From Rhodanobacter sp. Soil772 (GTDB lineage: Bacteria > Pseudomonadota > Gammaproteobacteria > Xanthomonadales > Rhodanobacteraceae): a stretch of 64,000 bases of DNA. A program made the translations under genes and the position numbers. Positions within the stretch are counted from its first letter, which is position 1, and every line of letters starts with the position of its first letter. The DNA is taken from NCBI RefSeq assembly GCF_001428385.1, contig NZ_LMSK01000001.1:1355-65354 (forward strand), read 5' to 3'. Shown one piece after another: positions 62,201 through 64,000 of the stretch. The notes beneath the pieces are model-generated. The model did not search any database. It was not told where the DNA came from and saw nothing but the letters and a program-made list of their open reading frames with translations.

Positions 62201-63148
62201 ATGATCGAGACCGACCAGCTCACCCGATGCTATGGCAACCTGACCGCAGTGGACGCGCTGAGCATTCGTGTCGAGCCCGGCCAGGTGCTCGGCCTGCTCG
62301 GGCCCAACGGCGCCGGCAAGTCCACCGCGATGCGCATGATCGCCGGGTTCCTGGTGCCCACCTCGGGCACTGCGCGGGTTTGCGGCCATGACGTCGGCCG
62401 CGAGCCGCTGAAGGCGAAGCGCGCGCTTGGCTACCTGCCCGAAGGCGCACCCAGCTACGGCGAGATGACGGTGCGCGAGTTCCTGCAGTTCATCGTGCGC
62501 ATGCGCGGGCTCAAGGCCGAAGCCGGCTACCGGCAGTTCGACGCGGTGGTGCAGCAGCTGCAGCTGGAGGAAGTGCTGGGGCTGTGCATCGACACGCTGT
62601 CGAAGGGCCTGCGCCGGCGCGTCGGCCTGGCCCAGGCGATCCTGCACGATCCGCCGGTGCTGATGCTGGACGAACCCACCGACGGCCTCGATCCGAACCA
62701 GAAGCATGCGGTGCGCCAGCTGATCGACGCGATGGCGCGCGACCGCACCATCCTGATCTCCACCCATCTGCTGGAAGAAGTGCATGCGCTGTGCAACCGG
62801 GTGGTGATCATCGCCCACGGCAAGCTGCTGGCGGATGCCACGCCGGCCGAGCTGGAGGCGCGCTCGCGCTATCACGGCGCGGTGTCGTTCAGTGCACCGG
62901 GCAGCGGCATGTCGCAGGAGATGCTGGGCCGCCTGCCGCAGGTGGCGGCGATCGAGGTCGATCCGCTGGATGGCCGCATCACGGTGTTCCCGAAGCCGGG
63001 CGAGCGGATCCTGGAGCCGGTCGAGACGCTGCTGCGCGAGCAGGGCCTGGAGGTGTCGGAGATCCAGCTTGAGCGCGGCCGGCTGGATGAAGTGTTCCGC
63101 CAGATCACCACCGGCGGTGACGGCGATCTTGCCGGAGGCCACGCATGA
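62201..63148 (+). CDS. ABC transporter ATP-binding protein (GldA-like)
   Basis: A 315-residue ATPase. Walker A GLLGPNGAGKST, the Q-loop region LGYLPEGAPSYGEMTVREFL, signature LSKGLRRRVGLAQAI, Walker B VLMLDEPTDGLDP and the switch His (ISTHLLEEV) are complete, plus an accessory C-terminal domain of about 90 residues. The order ATPase, ABC-2 permease, auxiliary protein matches Gld-type exporters. ATGA overlap with the permease gene. Confidence 0.92.
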   Translation: MIETDQLTRCYGNLTAVDALSIRVEPGQVLGLLGPNGAGKSTAMRMIAGFLVPTSGTARVCGHDVGREPLKAKRALGYLPEGAPSYGEMTVREFLQFIVRMRGLKAEAGYRQFDAVVQQLQLEEVLGLCIDTLSKGLRRRVGLAQAILHDPPVLMLDEPTDGLDPNQKHAVRQLIDAMARDRTILISTHLLEEVHALCNRVVIIAHGKLLADATPAELEARSRYHGAVSFSAPGSGMSQEMLGRLPQVAAIEVDPLDGRITVFPKPGERILEPVETLLREQGLEVSEIQLERGRLDEVFRQITTGGDGDLAGGHA

Positions 63149-63879
63149 GTCCGGTCAGCGCCGTGCTGCGGCGCGAACTGCGCAGCTATTTCGTGACGCC
63201 AGTGGCGTACGTGTTCCTGGTGATCTTCCTGGTGCTGGCCGGCATCCTCACGTTCTACGCGGGCGATTTCTACGAGCGCGGCCAGGCCGACCTGCAGCCG
63301 TTCTTCATGATGCACCCGTGGCTGTACCTGATCCTGGTGCCGGCGATCACCATGCGCATGTGGGCGGAGGAAGCCAAGGGCGGCACGCTGGAACTGCTGC
63401 TGACCCTGCCGCTGACGCTGTGGCAGGCGATGCTGGGGAAGTTCCTCGCGGCGTGGCTGTTCATCGGGCTGGCGCTGGTGCTGACGTTTCCGGTCTGGAT
63501 CACCGTCAACTACCTGGGCTCGCCGGACAACGGCGTGATCCTGGCCGGCTACCTGGGCAGCTGGCTGATGGCGGGCAGCTTCATCGCGATCGGCGCCTGT
63601 CTGTCCGCGCTGACGCGCAGCCAGGTGGTGGCATTCATCCTCACCGCGCTGGTGTGCGTGTTGCTGATCCTGGTCGGCCAGCCGCAGGTGCTGGATTTCT
63701 TCTCCGGCACCTTGCCGCGCAAGCTGATCAACGCGGTGGCGCACTTGTCCATGCTGCGGCACTTCGAGGCGATCGCGCGCGGCGTGCTGGACATCCGCGA
63801 CCTGACGTACTTCCTGCTCAGCACGATCGGTTGGCTGATCACCGGCGTGCTGCTGCTCGACCTGAAACGGACGCGTTGA
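63145..63879 (+). CDS. ABC-2 type permease (GldF-like)
   Basis: A 244-residue membrane protein with six hydrophobic helices. The opening VLRRELRSYFVTPVAYVFLVIFLVLAG and the coupling segment MRMWAEEAKGGTLELLLTLPLTLWQAMLGKFLAAW are those of GldF/NosY-like permeases. Works with the upstream ATPase; cargo unknown. Confidence 0.9.
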   Translation: MSPVSAVLRRELRSYFVTPVAYVFLVIFLVLAGILTFYAGDFYERGQADLQPFFMMHPWLYLILVPAITMRMWAEEAKGGTLELLLTLPLTLWQAMLGKFLAAWLFIGLALVLTFPVWITVNYLGSPDNGVILAGYLGSWLMAGSFIAIGACLSALTRSQVVAFILTALVCVLLILVGQPQVLDFFSGTLPRKLINAVAHLSMLRHFEAIARGVLDIRDLTYFLLSTIGWLITGVLLLDLKRTR

Positions 63880-63882
63880 GCC

Positions 63883-64000
63883 ATGCTCCGCTCGCGCCTG
63901 CATCGCCTGCTTACCACGCCGCTGCAACTGACCCGGCGCGGTGTGCTGTATGGCGCGCTGGTGCTGCTGGTGTTGCTGTTCGTGCCGTTGATCGTGGCCA
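63883..64000 (+). CDS. Start of a GldG-like auxiliary protein (partial)
   Basis: The first 39 codons run off the window edge. A basic N-terminus (MLRSRLHRLLTTPLQLTRRG) leads into a membrane helix (VLYGALVLLVLLFVPLIVA). Position three bases after the GldF-like permease suggests the GldG-type component of the exporter; this cannot be confirmed from the fragment. Confidence 0.55.
   Translation, partial: MLRSRLHRLLTTPLQLTRRGVLYGALVLLVLLFVPLIVA

Overview
The window is about 64 kb of GC-rich bacterial chromosome and reads as a gammaproteobacterium of the Xanthomonadales, most like Rhodanobacteraceae (a Rhodanobacter-type denitrifier). This placement is an inference. It rests on the quinol-type nitric oxide reductase and other denitrification-associated genes, the ATTCGGG heptamer repeats, the CGTCATTCCCGC-type palindromes, the dapD/arsC/dapE neighbourhood and overall protein character. 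No 16S gene is present.

Layout. (1) 1-24.1 kb is a low-oxygen block: the end of a c-type cytochrome, an outer-membrane channel, DUF2249 and NnrS-like proteins, a chorismate mutase-UbiT fusion, nadA-nadB, fabA-fabB, an HD-GYP phosphodiesterase, ubiV-ubiU, a His-rich exported protein, a five-gene operon (SirB, amino-acid decarboxylase, cysteine-synthase-like, TyrA-like, UbiD), norB, two Usp proteins, a GNAT, a [4Fe-4S]-type FNR regulator and cytochrome b561. Eight copies of one 14-bp FNR-type dyad (TTGAY-N4-RTCAR) lie in this block, seven in front of genes and one inside the ubiT fusion. I saw none in the remaining 40 kb. The simplest reading is one FNR regulon covering NO reduction, oxygen-independent ubiquinone synthesis, oxygen-independent unsaturated fatty acid synthesis and stress proteins. 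(2) 24.1-44.9 kb is mostly housekeeping: a pseudopilin, uvrB, tRNA-Val, dapD-arsC-DUF2165-ferritin/VIT-dapE, an Ntn acylase with a phosphodiester glycosidase, Nudix, a split lipoate ligase, parC, an Lrp/EamA pair, an aldo/keto reductase, TraB/GumN and YCII. (3) 44.98-47.42 kb is visibly AT-richer: three cassette genes on the minus strand separated by two clear integron attC sites, with no integrase in the window. It is a CALIN (cluster of attC sites lacking an integrase). Two cassette proteins carry nuclease-type motifs (PD-(D/E)XK and HEPN). (4) 47.46-64 kb holds a secreted proline iminopeptidase-like hydrolase, a fluoride-riboswitch-crcB-DUF190-cfa unit, an MFS exporter, a DUF2235 hydrolase, Mpg, ChaB, minCDE, a DesK/DesR-like two-component pair, an SRPBCC protein and the start of a Gld-type ABC transporter operon that runs off the end.

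Most interesting points: the integrase-less cassette array; the chorismate mutase-UbiT fusion with an FNR box in the linker; a short-chain dehydrogenase collapsed to 27 codons under an FNR box; the heptamer array sitting directly on the start codon of the SirB operon; and the fluoride riboswitch whose operon may include cfa. All calls come from reading sequence and translations by eye; no database search was run.
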